Positions 1 to 12,118 of a stretch of DNA of 64,000 nucleotides are shown one piece after another. The stretch spans positions 17,501 to 81,500 of the forward strand of contig JAODUO010001691.1 of the NCBI GenBank assembly GCA_025642075.2. Direction: 5' to 3'. The notes under the pieces are model-generated. The model had not been told where the DNA came from, did no database searches, and worked only from the letters and a program-made list of their open reading frames with translations. Origin of the DNA: Ridgeia piscesae (Eukaryota; Annelida; Polychaeta; Sabellida; Siboglinidae). How positions within the stretch are numbered: position 1 is the first letter of the stretch; the number at the start of each line of letters is the position of its first letter. The position numbers and the translations under genes were made by a program.

Positions 1-1399
1 AACAACAAAATGCAATTTGACCCTAGTCTAGTAACCCATAGTAGCCATACATGCACATTGAGAATAACCACATTTTCATTGCTCTTATGCTGCAGCCAGC
101 AGAAGCGGAGATTTCCTAACTTAATCATATTTGAATGATGATATTTTGCGAAAGGGTAGGACTGGGAAGGAAAATCTTACACAGATATCCTGAAACCCAC
201 TGTACTTTGTGATTCTACGAATCAGGCAGTCAGTTATTGGTCCTCCGATCCCCACCATCCTCATTTTATTCCTGGGATTGAGGGGGCATGGCCCTTGCCC
301 ACCTCTGCCTATGCCACTTACATAGGAACTGCCATAAAAGGCATTTTGACGTGGAGGTGTAACAAATAGCCACAGCCGTCGATGTGAGACGTAGTCGGAA
401 GACCCTTTTACGTTACCTCCCCTTTCTAAGTTTCTCCAAAGTATAGAAGCTTCCTCCCCATACATTTACGAATTAACCCAAATGGGATATATTAATATTA
501 TTTACTTTTCTCAAGCGTGAACTCTCGGCAGTGGTAATTCAACACGCTTACAAAACAATATAATATCATGAATAATTCTTATTTCCTTTCATCACGACTG
601 TTAGTCTGTAAACGTACATGTAAATAAATAAATAATTACATTTGTATAACAGTTATATATTTAAATACGTTACAAATAAAATGAATGATTAAATAACATA
701 ATAATAAATACATTGATTAATTATACTGGAATTCCCAGAAATTGTGTACCCGTCTTCATATTGATATCGTCTCGATTGGCAACATCAATAAACTAGTTCA
801 ACTCGACACGTTCACTTCACTTTTCGTAGGGGAGTTGCCAGGGGCAGTTTGCAAGGCAAAGTAACTTTGTGGGTTCAATATTCAAATATTCAAAAGACTT
901 TACTCTCCGTTTTAAATTACCGTTTTAATTTACATTATAAACGGATTTTTTTCAGTTACACATTAAGGCCGATGCAAAATTGACAATTACAACACGAACG
1001 GTAGTACCAGAGGTTTATATAGGTGACTGGAAAAGAAATTGAACAGGGTTAGTGTTTCATCCTCTACTCACCCTCTTGGCGCTATATGCAAACTTTAGGG
1101 GATCCGTGCGATTGGCCAAATACTTGATCACTTGATTACATACATGTATTTCCACATATTTAGCTATGATATATGTAAGCGCCACTGGGAAAGACCTAAT
1201 GGTTTCCACGAGATTGGCTTAGAATGCAATTGGAAAAATCACCGTGGACAAATCTTGTGAAAAAGAGACCAGTTTGATTCGCACATATACATACTTCCAA
1301 AAGCATGGTCCCGTAAGACATCGGACCCAGGTGCTTTGTTTGGGTTACTATATCTGATAACATACCTTTCGACCAGTGCTACAATATTGCCTGACATAA

Positions 1400-1650
1400 C
1401 CTGAGCTTATCACATGCATCCTCTATAGTCGATATTGTCGTATCTGGCATAAAACCGGTTTCAATCATTTTTGCAAACTTGACAAGTTTGTCAGATACAA
1501 CAGGTTATTCTTTACGTGTTCTACTCATCGTCCTGTGAAAACCCTTCCAAGTATCGCTGGCATTACCAGATAGCAGTTTAAACTCAACGTTGTTTTTACA
1601 ATCCAATTTGGCATTTTTCATTTTACTTCTAATCTCTTTGTTTTATTCTG
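1400..1650 (-). mobile_element. Possible decayed LINE fragment
   Basis: On the minus strand a short frame reads KLLSGNASDTWKGFHRT, followed by a stretch resembling the region just before the reverse-transcriptase domain of non-LTR elements, where a motif like 'NSRDTWRGLK' is common. The frame is broken by stops and no catalytic motif remains. The assignment rests on recalled family resemblance only and could be chance. Confidence 0.25.
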
Positions 1651-2629
1651 TAACATATGTACAATTTCCATTTAAAATGCATTTGTTTGTAATTTAGAAT
1701 ATTTTTGAGTTTTATTTTGTGATCAACGGTTTATTAATTTAGGAAAAAAAAGGGCAGAAAAAAGACGGCAGCGGACATGTGTCAATAGTACGCATGCGCA
1801 CACAATCAAAAATATGTGAAAACACTGTCGTTTTAATGGTATTCGCGGTCTTCAGATGTTTGTCCTCGGCGACGATCATTTCTTCCCAACAGACAGTTGT
1901 GCAAATTGCAACTAGGCTAGACAACGTCACAGCGCGCCAGGAAGTTGCGCACTGAGCATCTGCGGTGTGATGTAGGCCGATTTTGCATCAACAAAGTGAT
2001 ATGACGTCATTTATTGTTTGCGTGACAACCAGTTGTAAGCGTATATGATAAGCGTTAGAAGTCGAAGTGAATCATATTTTCTTCGTCTTTGTTTTCTTAT
2101 TAATGTCACTATTACTACACAGCTTAACTGTTTTGTAGTAAACGGCCGACGACTTCAAGATACGGACTACAAGCTTTACAAAGCGTGCGACATGGCGACA
2201 GGAACTTGATGATTGAAGGATGCGTGATTATTCGCAAAATTCGACCGAAAGAGACAATATATCAGATACTGTCCAAGTCACGTATGTGCGCTCGTGTGAT
2301 TCTTGTTAACGAAGCATCTGCATAGCCGTAGTGATTGTGACAGTATACATTATTATCGGTCAGTGAATATTAATTAACCATGGTTCGGATAAGAGACCGG
2401 GGTTAGTTGTAACACGGGTAAGTTGTATAGGGCTTGCAGACAAAACTGCTAATGCAAATTAATCAGCAAGGCGACAGTATATTCACCGATAGATTTGAGT
2501 ATGTCACGTGTAATATCACGTGAATCCATCGATACGCCATCGAGTTACGCCATTTTAAAGAAAAAAGATACTATTCTCGACTTATTCTATCCTAAAGTTA
2601 AGCGTCAATTCATGTTTTTGCTTTATCGT

Positions 2630-2631
<2 letters not shown>

Positions 2632-2707
<76 letters not shown>
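2632..2707. repeat. (TA)n microsatellite
   Basis: Nearly pure TA dinucleotide tract of about 75 bases. Confidence 0.95.
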
Positions 2708-2709
<2 letters not shown>

Positions 2710-3809
2710 CTATATGATATATATATTGTTGTAAATCTTACATAAACCATTAAATATGATCTGAAGGGGCAAATTGTAACACTATTACAACATGCCCCCA
2801 CAGTCTTTGACATTTTAAAATTACCTTTAAAGTCAAAATGTAGGATAGCATCGGCCATAATGTTTTCCCTCATCATGCGAGTGATTGATCCACCACAGCT
2901 GCCCACTAATAAAATAATTGCAGTTATACAATTCAATAGGACATTTCAATGTTTAATGTGTCTTCTGTAAATAGTAAATTGATGGGTACCTTGTACAACT
3001 TCCCTTCATATACCTATATACACCACTCTACACGCAGGGCGTGATATACATAATTTTGAAGGGTTGGCGCAGTTTGAACTTTCATCGTTTGATGGTGATC
3101 ATGACTGATCTTCCTTTCAACCTAATGCACCACTCGATAGCGCACGGCCTAGCAAAAGCATTTACAGGGAGATAACAGGATTTATAATTTCTAAAGGTGT
3201 AGCTTAGTTGACAGCTTTAAGTCACATCTCGTTGTGGGGGTATAAATTATTCCTTCACATAGTTTGTAAATTCTTCGTAGAAATGAAGAAGGCGCGGAGT
3301 CACTGTAACTATATGACATTCGCAGCTTTCTAAAAAAATCGAATATTCTTCCGTCATTTCACCATTAGCATAGCAGGTAATAGCTAGACACCGCACCTCA
3401 TTTTGACGGGGAGATAATAAGCTTTCACAAAGTAAGTGACGAGGCCATTTTGTAAATATATAAAGTAGATGTGCCACCATTGTTATACTAAGACATTTTG
3501 ATGATGCGCACGGTGTAACTGCGCACTTATTTGACTTTGCGGATTCATGCTTGGCAATTCTAGGTCTGGGGGGAGCAGCAATCTTCGAGTAAACTGGCGA
3601 TCCTTCCCAAATGCAACGATCAACACTTGGCACAGTGCAAACAGGTCGGCGTGGAACTAAAGGAAACAAACACCTCAGTTAAATTGGCCTGGTGCTGAAA
3701 TAAACAGAAACACTTCAACGAAGTTGGCCCGAGGTTAAAGTATACAACAAAAACAAAACGTTCCAATTATGTTGGCCTGTGGCTGATAGAAACATGAACC
3801 TCATTGAAG

Positions 3810-5290
3810 TTGATATGTTGCTGAAAGCAACAATAAGGACCACAGTGAATTGACATGTTGCTTGAAAGCAACAATAATAACCCAGTGAAGTTGACATGTT
3901 GCTGAGAGCAACAACAATAACCACAGTGAAGTTGACATGTTGCTGAGAGCAACAACAATAACCACAGTGAAGTTGACATGTTGCTGAGAGTAACAATAAT
4001 AACCACAGTGAAGTTGACATGTTGCTGAGAGTAACAACAATAACCACAGTGAAGTTGACATGTTGCTGAGAGTAACAATAATAACCACAGTGAAGTTGAC
4101 ATGTTGCTGAGAGTAACAATAATAACCACAGTGAAGTTGACATGTTGCTTAGAGTAACAACAATAACCACAGTGAAGTTGACATGTTGCTGAGAGTAACA
4201 ACAATAACCTCAGTGAAGTTGACATGTTGCTGAGAGTAACAATAATAACCACAGTGAAGTTGACATGTTGCTGATAGTAACAATAATAACCACAGTGAAG
4301 TTGACATGTTGCTGAGAGCAACAACAATAACCACAGTGAAGTTGACATGTTGCTGAGAGTAACAATAATAACCACAGTGAAGTTGACATGTTGCTGAGGG
4401 CAACAATAATAACCACAGTGAAGTTGACATGTTGCTGAGAGTAACAATAATAACCACAGTGAAGTTGACATGTTGCTGAGAGTAACAATAATAACCACAG
4501 TGAAGTTGACATGTTGCTGAGAGCAACAACAATAACCACAGTGAAGTTGACATGTTGCTGAGAGTAACAATAATAACCACAGTGAAGTTGACATGTTGCT
4601 GAGAGTAACAATAATAACCACAGTGAAGTTGACATGTTGCTGAGAGTAACAATAATAACCACAGTGAAGTTGACATGTTGCTGAGAGTAACAATAATAAC
4701 CACAGTGAAGTTGACATGTTGCTGAGAGTAACAATAATAACCACAGTGAAGTTGACATGTTGCTGAGAGTAACAATAATAACCACAGTGAAGTTGACATG
4801 TTGCTGAGAGTAACAATAATAACCACAGTGAAGTTGACATGTTGCTGAGAGTAACAATAATAACCACAGTGAAGTTGACATGTTGCTGAGAGTAACAATA
4901 ATAACCACAGTGAAGTTGACATGTTGCTGAGAGTAACAATAATAACCACAGTGAAGTTGACATGTTGCTGAGAGTAACAATAATAACCACAGTGAAGTTG
5001 ACATGTTGCTGAGAGCAACAACAATAACCACAGTGAAGTTGACATGTTGCTGAGAGTAACTATAATAACCACAGTGAAGTTGACATGTTGCTGAGAGTAA
5101 CAACAATAACCACAGTGAAGTTGACATGTTGCTGAGAGTAACAATAATAACCACAGTGAAGTTGACATGTTGCTGAGAGCAACAACAATAACCACAGTGA
5201 AGTTGATATGTTGTTGAGAGCAACAACAAGAACCTCAGTGAAGTTGGTATGTTGCTGAGAGCAACAACAAGAACCTCAGTGAAGTTGATA
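3810..5290. repeat. 41-bp minisatellite array, copy 1
   Basis: About 35 units of a 41-base repeat with core ccacagtgaagttgacatgt followed by tgctgagagYaacaaYaata. The first few units are degenerate. Units differ mainly at two C/T sites. Because 41 is not a multiple of 3, the minus strand stays open in all three frames for hundreds of codons, with a 41-residue protein period; these frames are repeat products and not genes. Each unit contains the inverted repeat TGTTGC-TGAGA-GCAACA. Confidence 0.93.
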
Positions 5291-6053
5291 GATTATTGTT
5301 CCTGAAACTAGGCTGAATATTGGCAAACGTGCGTCTTCTGTAGCTGCGCCAACAATTTGGAATTAACTCCCTATCGCACTTAAATCTTCTGAAACAGTAG
5401 CTAACTTTCGTACACAATATATATTTGTTTAAAATTGCGTTTCCACCATACAGTTTCGGGGGTTCCATGCCTTAATGGCGATATTTACCTGTCACCGTTG
5501 ATGATTACGCCAAATGATTATGTTTGCTGCGCCTCTCAGCTTGACTTGTTAAGGATACAGACGCTATAGAAGTGTTACAATTATTATTATTTGTTGCAAC
5601 AGGGAAAACAGTATCTGAATACGAAGACTTTTCTTTACCTTTCTGTCGCCCTTCATAATTTATGCAGCGAACTGAAACTTTTTATAGTTTAGATACTTTT
5701 TATGGGGAAGATGATGCGTGTCATGCCGACCTGCTGTTTGCCGGTGCAATGGCCGTTGTTATGGTTAGATTTGCAGACTTCACTGCTTTTTGCAGGTTTG
5801 TTTACCGCCCCATCTGATGTTGGCGAAGATATCGCTATCATCTGGAGACGGCTAAACTGCCTTGCAGGAGAATATCCAAGGCTGCAAAACGATTAGGGTT
5901 TCAGGGATAACACTCCCGATAGTCAGCATTACTTGCGACGTTGTAGAAATGGTTGGTCGTTTCCTGCAGCGTGGAAATGCCAAACGACAAGTCACATAAA
6001 CAACACCTGTGTTCTCGCGTGAAAATAGTTTTGCAGCTCTCAATATCAGCGCT
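5291..6053. other. Unique spacer of triplication, copy 1
   Basis: Single-copy-type sequence repeated three times in the window (also about 7822-8560 and 9748-10507). It holds a 64-codon plus-strand frame (5702-5896) and a 77-codon minus-strand frame (5235-5468). Both persist in the third copy and the first also in the second, simply because the DNA is nearly identical. I recognise no domain, and there are no splice or promoter signals I would trust. Confidence 0.6.
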
Positions 6054-6122
6054 CTCTCCCTCCCTCCCTCTCTCTCCCCCTCCCTCCCTCCCTCTCTCTC
6101 TCCCTCCCTCCCTCTCTCTCCC
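6054..6122. repeat. CCCT/CTCT low-complexity tract, copy 1
   Basis: Pyrimidine tract of ctccctccctctctc type at the junction of copies 1 and 2. Confidence 0.9.
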
Positions 6123-6299
6123 CTGTGCAAACAGGTCGGCGTGGAACTAAAGGAAACAAACACCTCAGTTAAATTGGCCTGGTGCTGAAATAAACAGAAA
6201 CACTTCAACGAAGTTGGCCCGAGGTTAAAGTATACAACAAAAACAAAACGTTCCAATTATGTTGGCCTGTGGCTGATAGAAACATGAACCTCATTGAAG

Positions 6300-7822
6300 T
6301 TGATATGTTGCTGAAAGCAACAATAAGGACCTCAGTGTATTTTTTTGTTGAAAGCAACAGCAATAACCAGTGAAGTTGACATGTTGCTTAGAGTAACAAT
6401 AATAACCACAGTGAAGTTGACATGTTGCTGAGAGCAACAACAATAACCACAGTGAAGTTGACATGTTGCTTAGAGTAACAATAATAACCACAGTGAAGTT
6501 GACATGTTGCTGAGAGCAACAACAATAACCACAGTGAAGTTGACATGTTGCTGAGAGTAACAATAATAACCACAGTGAAGTTGACATGTTGCTGAGAGTA
6601 ACAATAATAACCACAGTGAAGTTGACATGTTGCTTAGAGTAACAACAATAACCACAGTGAAGTTGACATGTTGCTGAGAGCAACAACAATAACCACAGTG
6701 AAGTTGACATGTTGCTGAGAGTAACAATAATAACCACAGTGAAGTTGACATGTTGCTGATAGTAACAATAATAACCACAGTGAAGTTGACATGTTGCTGA
6801 GAGCAACAACAATAACCACAGTGAAGTTGACATGTTGCTGAGAGTAACAATAATAACCACAGTGAAGTTGACATGTTGCTGAGGGCAACAATAATAACCA
6901 CAGTGAAGTTGACATGTTGCTGAGAGTAACAATAATAACCACAGTGAAGTTGACATGTTGCTGAGAGTAACAATAATAACCACAGTGAAGTTGACATGTT
7001 GCTGAGAGCAACAACAATAACCACAGTGAAGTTGACATGTTGCTGAGAGTAACACTAATAACCACAGTGAAGTTGACATGTTGCTGAGAGTAACAATAAT
7101 AACCACAGTGAAGTTGACATGTTGCTGAGAGTAACAATAATAACCACAGTGAAGTTGACATGTTGCTGAGAGTAACAATAATAACCACAGTGAAGTTGAC
7201 ATGTTGCTGAGAGTAACAATAATAACCACAGTGAAGTTGACATGTTGCTGAGAGTAACAATAATAACCACAGTGAAGTTGACATGTTGCTGAGAGTAACA
7301 ATAATAACCACAGTGAAGTTGACATGTTGCTGAGAGTAACAATAATAACCACAGTGAAGTTGACATGTTGCTGAGAGTAACAATAATAACCACAGTGAAG
7401 TTGACATGTTGCTGAGAGTAACAATAATAACCACAGTGAAGTTGACATGTTGCTGAGAGTAACAATAATAACCACAGTGAAGTTGACATGTTGCTGAGAG
7501 TAACAATAATAACCACAGTGAAGTTGACATGTTGCTGAGAGCAACAACAATAACCACAGTGAAGTTGACATGTTGCTGAGAGTAACTATAATAACCACAG
7601 TGAAGTTGACATGTTGCTGAGAGTAACAACAATAACCACAGTGAAGTTGACATGTTGCTGAGAGTAACAATAATAACCACAGTGAAGTTGACATGTTGCT
7701 GAGAGCAACAACAATAACCACAGTGAAGTTGATATGTTGTTAAAGAGCAACAAAAAAAGAACCTCAGTGAAGTTGGTATGTTGCTGAGAGCAACAAAAAA
7801 GGCCTCAGGGGAAGTTGATAGA
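6300..7822. repeat. 41-bp minisatellite array, copy 2
   Basis: About 36 units of the same 41-base repeat as at 3810-5290, with the same order of variant units in its distal half. That shows the array was copied as part of the larger duplication. The right edge (from about 7738) carries runs such as aaaaaaaga and small deletions absent from copies 1 and 3. Confidence 0.93.
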
Positions 7823-8560
7823 TTTTTGTTCCTGAAACTGGGCTGAAAATATTGCAAACGTGCGTCTTCTTAGTGCGCCAACAATTTGGAATTAACTCCC
7901 TATCGCCTTAAATCTTCTGAAACAGTAGCTAACTTTGTACAATTTTATATTTGTTTAAATGCTTTTCCCACATACAGTTTCGGGGTTCCTGCCTTAATGG
8001 CAAATATTTTTCACCGTTGATGATTAGCCAAATGATTGTTTCTGCGCCTCTCAGCTTGACTTGTTAAGGATACAGACGTTTATAGAAGTGTTACAATTAT
8101 TATATTTGTTGCAACAGGGAAAACGTTCGAATACGAAGACTTTCTTTACCTTTCTGTCCCCTTCAATTTATCAGCGAACTGAAACTTTTTATAGTTTAGA
8201 TACTTTTTATGGGGAAGATGATGCGTGTCATGCCGACCTGCTGTTTGCCGGTGCAATGGCCGTTGTTATGGTTAGATTTGCAGACTTCACTGCTTTTTGC
8301 AGGTTTGTTTACCGCCCCATCTGATGTTGGCGAAGATATCGCTATCATCTGGAGACGGCTAAACTGCCTTGCAGGAGAATATCCAAGGCTGCAAAACGAT
8401 TAGGGTTTCAGGGATAACACTCCCGATAGTCAGCATTACTTGCGACGTTGTAGAAATGGTTGGTCGTTTCCTGCAGCGTGGAAATGCCAAACGACAAGTC
8501 ACATAAACAACACCTGTGTTCTCGCGTGAAAATAGTTTTGCAGCTCTCAATATCAGCGCT
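7823..8560. other. Unique spacer of triplication, copy 2, with dropouts
   Basis: Same spacer as at 5291-6053 but missing many single bases between about 7850 and 8170. After about 8170 it is again essentially identical to copies 1 and 3. This patchy pattern looks more like sequencing or polishing error than biological decay. Confidence 0.6.
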
Positions 8561-8630
8561 CTCTCCCTCCCTCCCTCTCTCTCCCCCTCCCTCCCTCCCT
8601 CTCTCTCTCCCTCCCTCCCTCTCTCTCCCC
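8561..8630. repeat. CCCT/CTCT low-complexity tract, copy 2
   Basis: Same pyrimidine tract as at 6054-6122, at the junction of copies 2 and 3. Confidence 0.9.
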
Positions 8631-8804
8631 TGTGCAAACAGGTCGGCGTGGAACTAAAGGAAACAAACACCTCAGTTAAATTGGCCTGGTGCTGAAATAA
8701 ACAGAAACACTTCAACGAAGTTGGCCCGAGGTTAAAGTATACAACAAAAACAAAACGTTCCAATTATGTTGGCCTGTGGCTGATAGAAACATGAACCTCA
8801 TTGA

Positions 8805-9747
8805 AGTTGATATGTTGCTGAAAGCAACAATAAGGACCTCAGTGTATTTTTTTGTTGAAAGCAACAGCAATAACCAGTGAAGTTGACATGTTGCTGAGAG
8901 TAACAATAATAACCACAGTGAAGTTGACATGTTGCTGAGAGTAACAATAATAACCACAGTGAAGTTGACATGTTGCTGAGAGCAACAACAATAACCACAG
9001 TGAAGTTGACATGTTGCTGAGAGTAACAATAATAACCACAGTGAAGTTGACATGTTGCTGAGAGTAACAATAATAACCACAGTGAAGTTGACATGTTGCT
9101 GAGAGTAACAATAATAACCACAGTGAAGTTGACATGTTGCTGAGAGTAACAATAATAACCACAGTGAAGTTGACATGTTGCTGAGAGTAACAATAATAAC
9201 CACAGTGAAGTTGACATGTTGCTGAGAGTAACAATAATAACCACAGTGAAGTTGACATGTTGCTGAGAGTAACAATAATAACCACAGTGAAGTTGACATG
9301 TTGCTGAGAGTAACAAAATAACCACATGAAGTTGACATGTTGCTGAGAGTAACAATAATAACCACAGTGAAGTTGACATGTTGCTGAGAGTAACAATAAT
9401 AACCACAGTGAAGTTGACATGTTGCTGAGAGTAACAATAATAACCACAGTGAAGTTGACATGTTGCTGAGAGCAACAACAATAACCACAGTGAAGTTGAC
9501 ATGTTGCTGAGAGTAACTATAATAACCACAGTGAAGTTGACATGTTGCTGAGAGTAACAAAATAACCACAGTGAAGTTGACATGTTGCTGAGAGTAACAT
9601 AATAACCACAGTGAAGTTGACATGTTGCTGAGAGCAACAACAATAACCACAGTGAAGTTGATATGTTGTTGAGAGCAACAACAAGAACCTCAGTGAAGTT
9701 GGTATGTTGCTGAGAGCAACAACAAGAACCTCAGTGAAGTTGATAGA
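8805..9747. repeat. 41-bp minisatellite array, copy 3
   Basis: About 22 units of the 41-base repeat, fewer than in the other two copies. A few units lack a single base, for example near 9316-9330, 9560 and 9599. Confidence 0.92.
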
Positions 9748-10507
9748 TTATTGTTCCTGAAACTAGGCTGAATATTGGCAAACGTGCGTCTTCTGTAGCT
9801 GCGCCAACAATTTGGAATTAACTCCCTATCGCACTTAAATCTTCTGAAACAGTAGCTAACTTTCGTACACAATATATATTTGTTTAAAATTGCGTTTCCA
9901 CCATACAGTTTCGGGGGTTCCATGCCTTAATGGCGATATTTACCTGTCACCGTTGATGATTACGCCAAATGATTATGTTTGCTGCGCCTCTCAGCTTGAC
10001 TTGTTAAGGATACAGACGCTATAGAAGTGTTACAATTATTATTATTTGTTGCAACAGGGAAAACAGTATCTGAATACGAAGACTTTTCTTTACCTTTCTG
10101 TCGCCCTTCATAATTTATGCAGCGAACTGAAACTTTTTATAGTTTAGATACTTTTTATGGGGAAGATGATGCGTGTCATGCCGACCTGCTGTTTGCCGGT
10201 GCAATGGCCGTTGTTATGGTTAGATTTGCAGACTTCACTGCTTTTTGCAGGTTTGTTTACCGCCCCATCTGATGTTGGCGAAGATATCGCTATCATCTGG
10301 AGACGGCTAAACTGCCTTGCAGGAGAATATCCAAGGCTGCAAAACGATTAGGGTTTCAGGGATAACACTCCCGATAGTCAGCATTACTTGCGACGTTGTA
10401 GAAATGGTTGGTCGTTTCCTGCAGCGTGGAAATGCCAAACGACAAGTCACATAAACAACACCTGTGTTCTCGCGTGAAAATAGTTTTGCAGCTCTCAATA
10501 TCAGCGC

Positions 10508-10623
10508 TCTCTCCCTCCCTCCCTCTCTCTCCCCCTCCCTCCCTCTCTCTCTCCCTCCCTCCCTCTCTCTCCCCCTCCCTCCCTCCCTCCCTCCCCTCTC
10601 TCTCTCTCACTCCCCCTCTCTCT
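10508..10623. repeat. CCCT/CTCT low-complexity tract, copy 3
   Basis: Longer version of the pyrimidine tract that ends the third copy. After it the sequence becomes unique. Confidence 0.9.
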
Positions 10624-10858
10624 CCAAGCAGTTGTTGGCTTAATTTGTAGAAGAATAGTCGGGATACTCATTTCTTCTAGATGTTTGTTTTTACATTGTG
10701 TCTGCTTACGTGTTGCTTATACGTAGCTTAACTTCGGGTAAATAATATTTTGTGTTCTGAATATGGCGAATATCGAAGGTGTTTTATCTGTAATTATTAC
10801 TAGTGTGATGACAAATACGAAAATATCTACTTGATCGCGATCAGCACTATCACTATGT

Positions 10859-10943
10859 ATTATAATCATTGATTTGTTGCAGTTCGTTGGTGGGGTAGAT
10901 ATATTACCCCAGCCAACGAACTGCAACAAATCAATAATTATAA
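10859..10943. repeat. Long hairpin / foldback
   Basis: Nearly perfect inverted repeat with arms of about 35-38 bases. The left arm contains gatttgttgcagttcgttgg and the right arm ccaacgaactgcaacaaatc. The short centre is gatata, with GGGGTA/TTACCCC pairing next to it. A one-base bulge lies near the outer end. It could be a tiny foldback element or the ends of a collapsed palindrome; no coding content. Confidence 0.85.
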
Positions 10944-11335
10944 TGGCATTTTACTGGGTATAGGGTGTATTGGAGAACGTTTAGGAGGCTCCGACTGCAT
11001 TAGTTCTGACGATCACGAAATCACCAAAAACATTTACCAAAAAACGTTGGGCTAAACCCTTTAACTGTTGGTTGTTATGCCCCCATCAATCTAACCAAAA
11101 TCTAAGGTATACAGCAATGTGACAATTGCTGTGGTCAGGTCACCGAGTTCTCAGACTGCCAGTCTTGTAATGACGACTTATGCAAAACGGTGTCGTGTCT
11201 TGTCTACATATAGCACTACAAGATTATTTAGCACTGCTCCGCTTTTCCTTTTTTCGAAAGCGATAGATTATTTTTCTTCGCCAAATGCCACTCTCCGTAT
11301 GCAACTGCCATTTGCTGATAGAACACAGTGATGAG

Positions 11336-11834
11336 AAAAAAATAGCACCAGACGTGTCCACGGTGCAGATGGCTAACGTAGCACCAAAGGCCTGGAATAC
11401 ACTTCCAAACAATATCAGAGCCAGCGCAACAGTCAGTATCTTCAAGACAGCACTGACAACACATCTTTTCAAAGCTTACTTCGAGTAATACATGTGGACT
11501 TTTCCTGGAGATGTTCTGGACGAATTGACTGTATACATTTTTATGACACTAATTTGTTTTGTAACTATTTTCGTATAATACAAGCAGCTGTTTTTTATAT
11601 TGTTTATACATTTCTTGAGACTTGACTTTACACTGATAATGATGTCACCGTTTTTATTAATGATAATTATAATTTAAAAAAAAATCTAAAATGTCGCTTT
11701 ATCAACATTAATAGTATTGTTTTAGCATGATGTTTTATATGTGTGTGTGATGAACATGATGGTGTAAAAGCGCCACGAGCACCACCACGTGGCGGATACC
11801 GGCGCTTTAAAATTGCCCATTATTATTATTATTA
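11336..11834 (+). mobile_element. 3' end of a non-LTR retrotransposon (LINE)
   Basis: Codons 11336-11488 read VAPKAWNTLPNNIRASATVS and then FKTALTTHLF before a stop. This is the well-known C-terminal tail of LINE polymerases (pattern 'APKLWNSLPxxIR...FKxxLKTHLF'). About 330 bases of 3' UTR follow, ending in ggcgctttaaaattgccca and a short TTA microsatellite, as in CR1/L2-like elements. No catalytic reverse-transcriptase domain remains upstream, so this is a 5'-truncated, dead copy. Exact clade not determined. Confidence 0.75.
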
Positions 11835-12036
11835 CTTCAGCTTAAGGTGGATATGAGTTCTCATCAATACTTGTGCTAACTTTGATGTCTATGAATAAAT
11901 AAAGTCATAAGTGATAAGTAGTCATCTCAGTAGTTTGATTCCAAGAGTTTAATCATAATTGAAGCAATTGCAATTGTTATTCCCTTAAGTTTCCCAGAAC
12001 ATCACATAAATTATCGTTGCAGTAGTCGGTAAAATG

Positions 12037-12046
12037 TACGCACGCA

Positions 12047-12105
<59 letters not shown>

Positions 12106-12118
12106 CACACAGACACAC
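12037..12118. repeat. (ACGC)n microsatellite
   Basis: Tetranucleotide acgc repeated about 18 times, ending in a short ACAC run. Confidence 0.95.

Larger units (their letters stand above)
1..3632. other. Gene-poor left flank
   Basis: I see no convincing gene here. The stretch is AT-rich. Around 240-330 a minus-strand GGCATAGGCAGAGGTGGGCA-like segment resembles the ends of dispersed invertebrate repeats, but I cannot assign a family. A TA microsatellite lies near 2632-2707 and a possible decayed reverse-transcriptase fragment near 1400-1650. The minus-strand open frame at 3247-3669 ends where the tandem triplication begins; its cysteine-containing stretch could be an exon, but no homology or clean splice structure supports it. 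Confidence 0.5.
3637..10623. repeat. Tandem triplication of a 2.0-2.5-kb segment
   Basis: Three head-to-tail copies are visible. The landmark acaggtcggcgtggaacta occurs at 3641, 6131 and 8638, giving offsets of 2490 and 2507 bases. A second landmark, ggggaagatgatgcgtgtca, occurs near 5703, 8210 and 10158. Each copy has the same order: a short unique lead, a 41-bp minisatellite array, about 0.8 kb of unique spacer and a CCCT/CTCT tract. The third copy has a shorter array, hence about 2.0 kb. Copies 1 and 3 are almost identical in the spacer. Copy 2 has many small dropouts at about 7740-8170. The CCCT tract sits at each copy junction and may have promoted unequal exchange. Confidence 0.93.

Noticed and set aside
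3715..5229. Long leucine/cysteine-rich open frames (up to 407 codons) on the minus strand, also at 6291-7857 and 8712-9650
   Set aside because: They are translations of the 41-bp minisatellite in every frame, with no start context, splice sites or domain. Hydrophobicity comes from the repeat.
5702..5896. Conserved 64-codon frame repeated at 8209 and 10157
   Set aside because: Identity reflects recent segmental duplication and not selection; no domain or expression signal seen.
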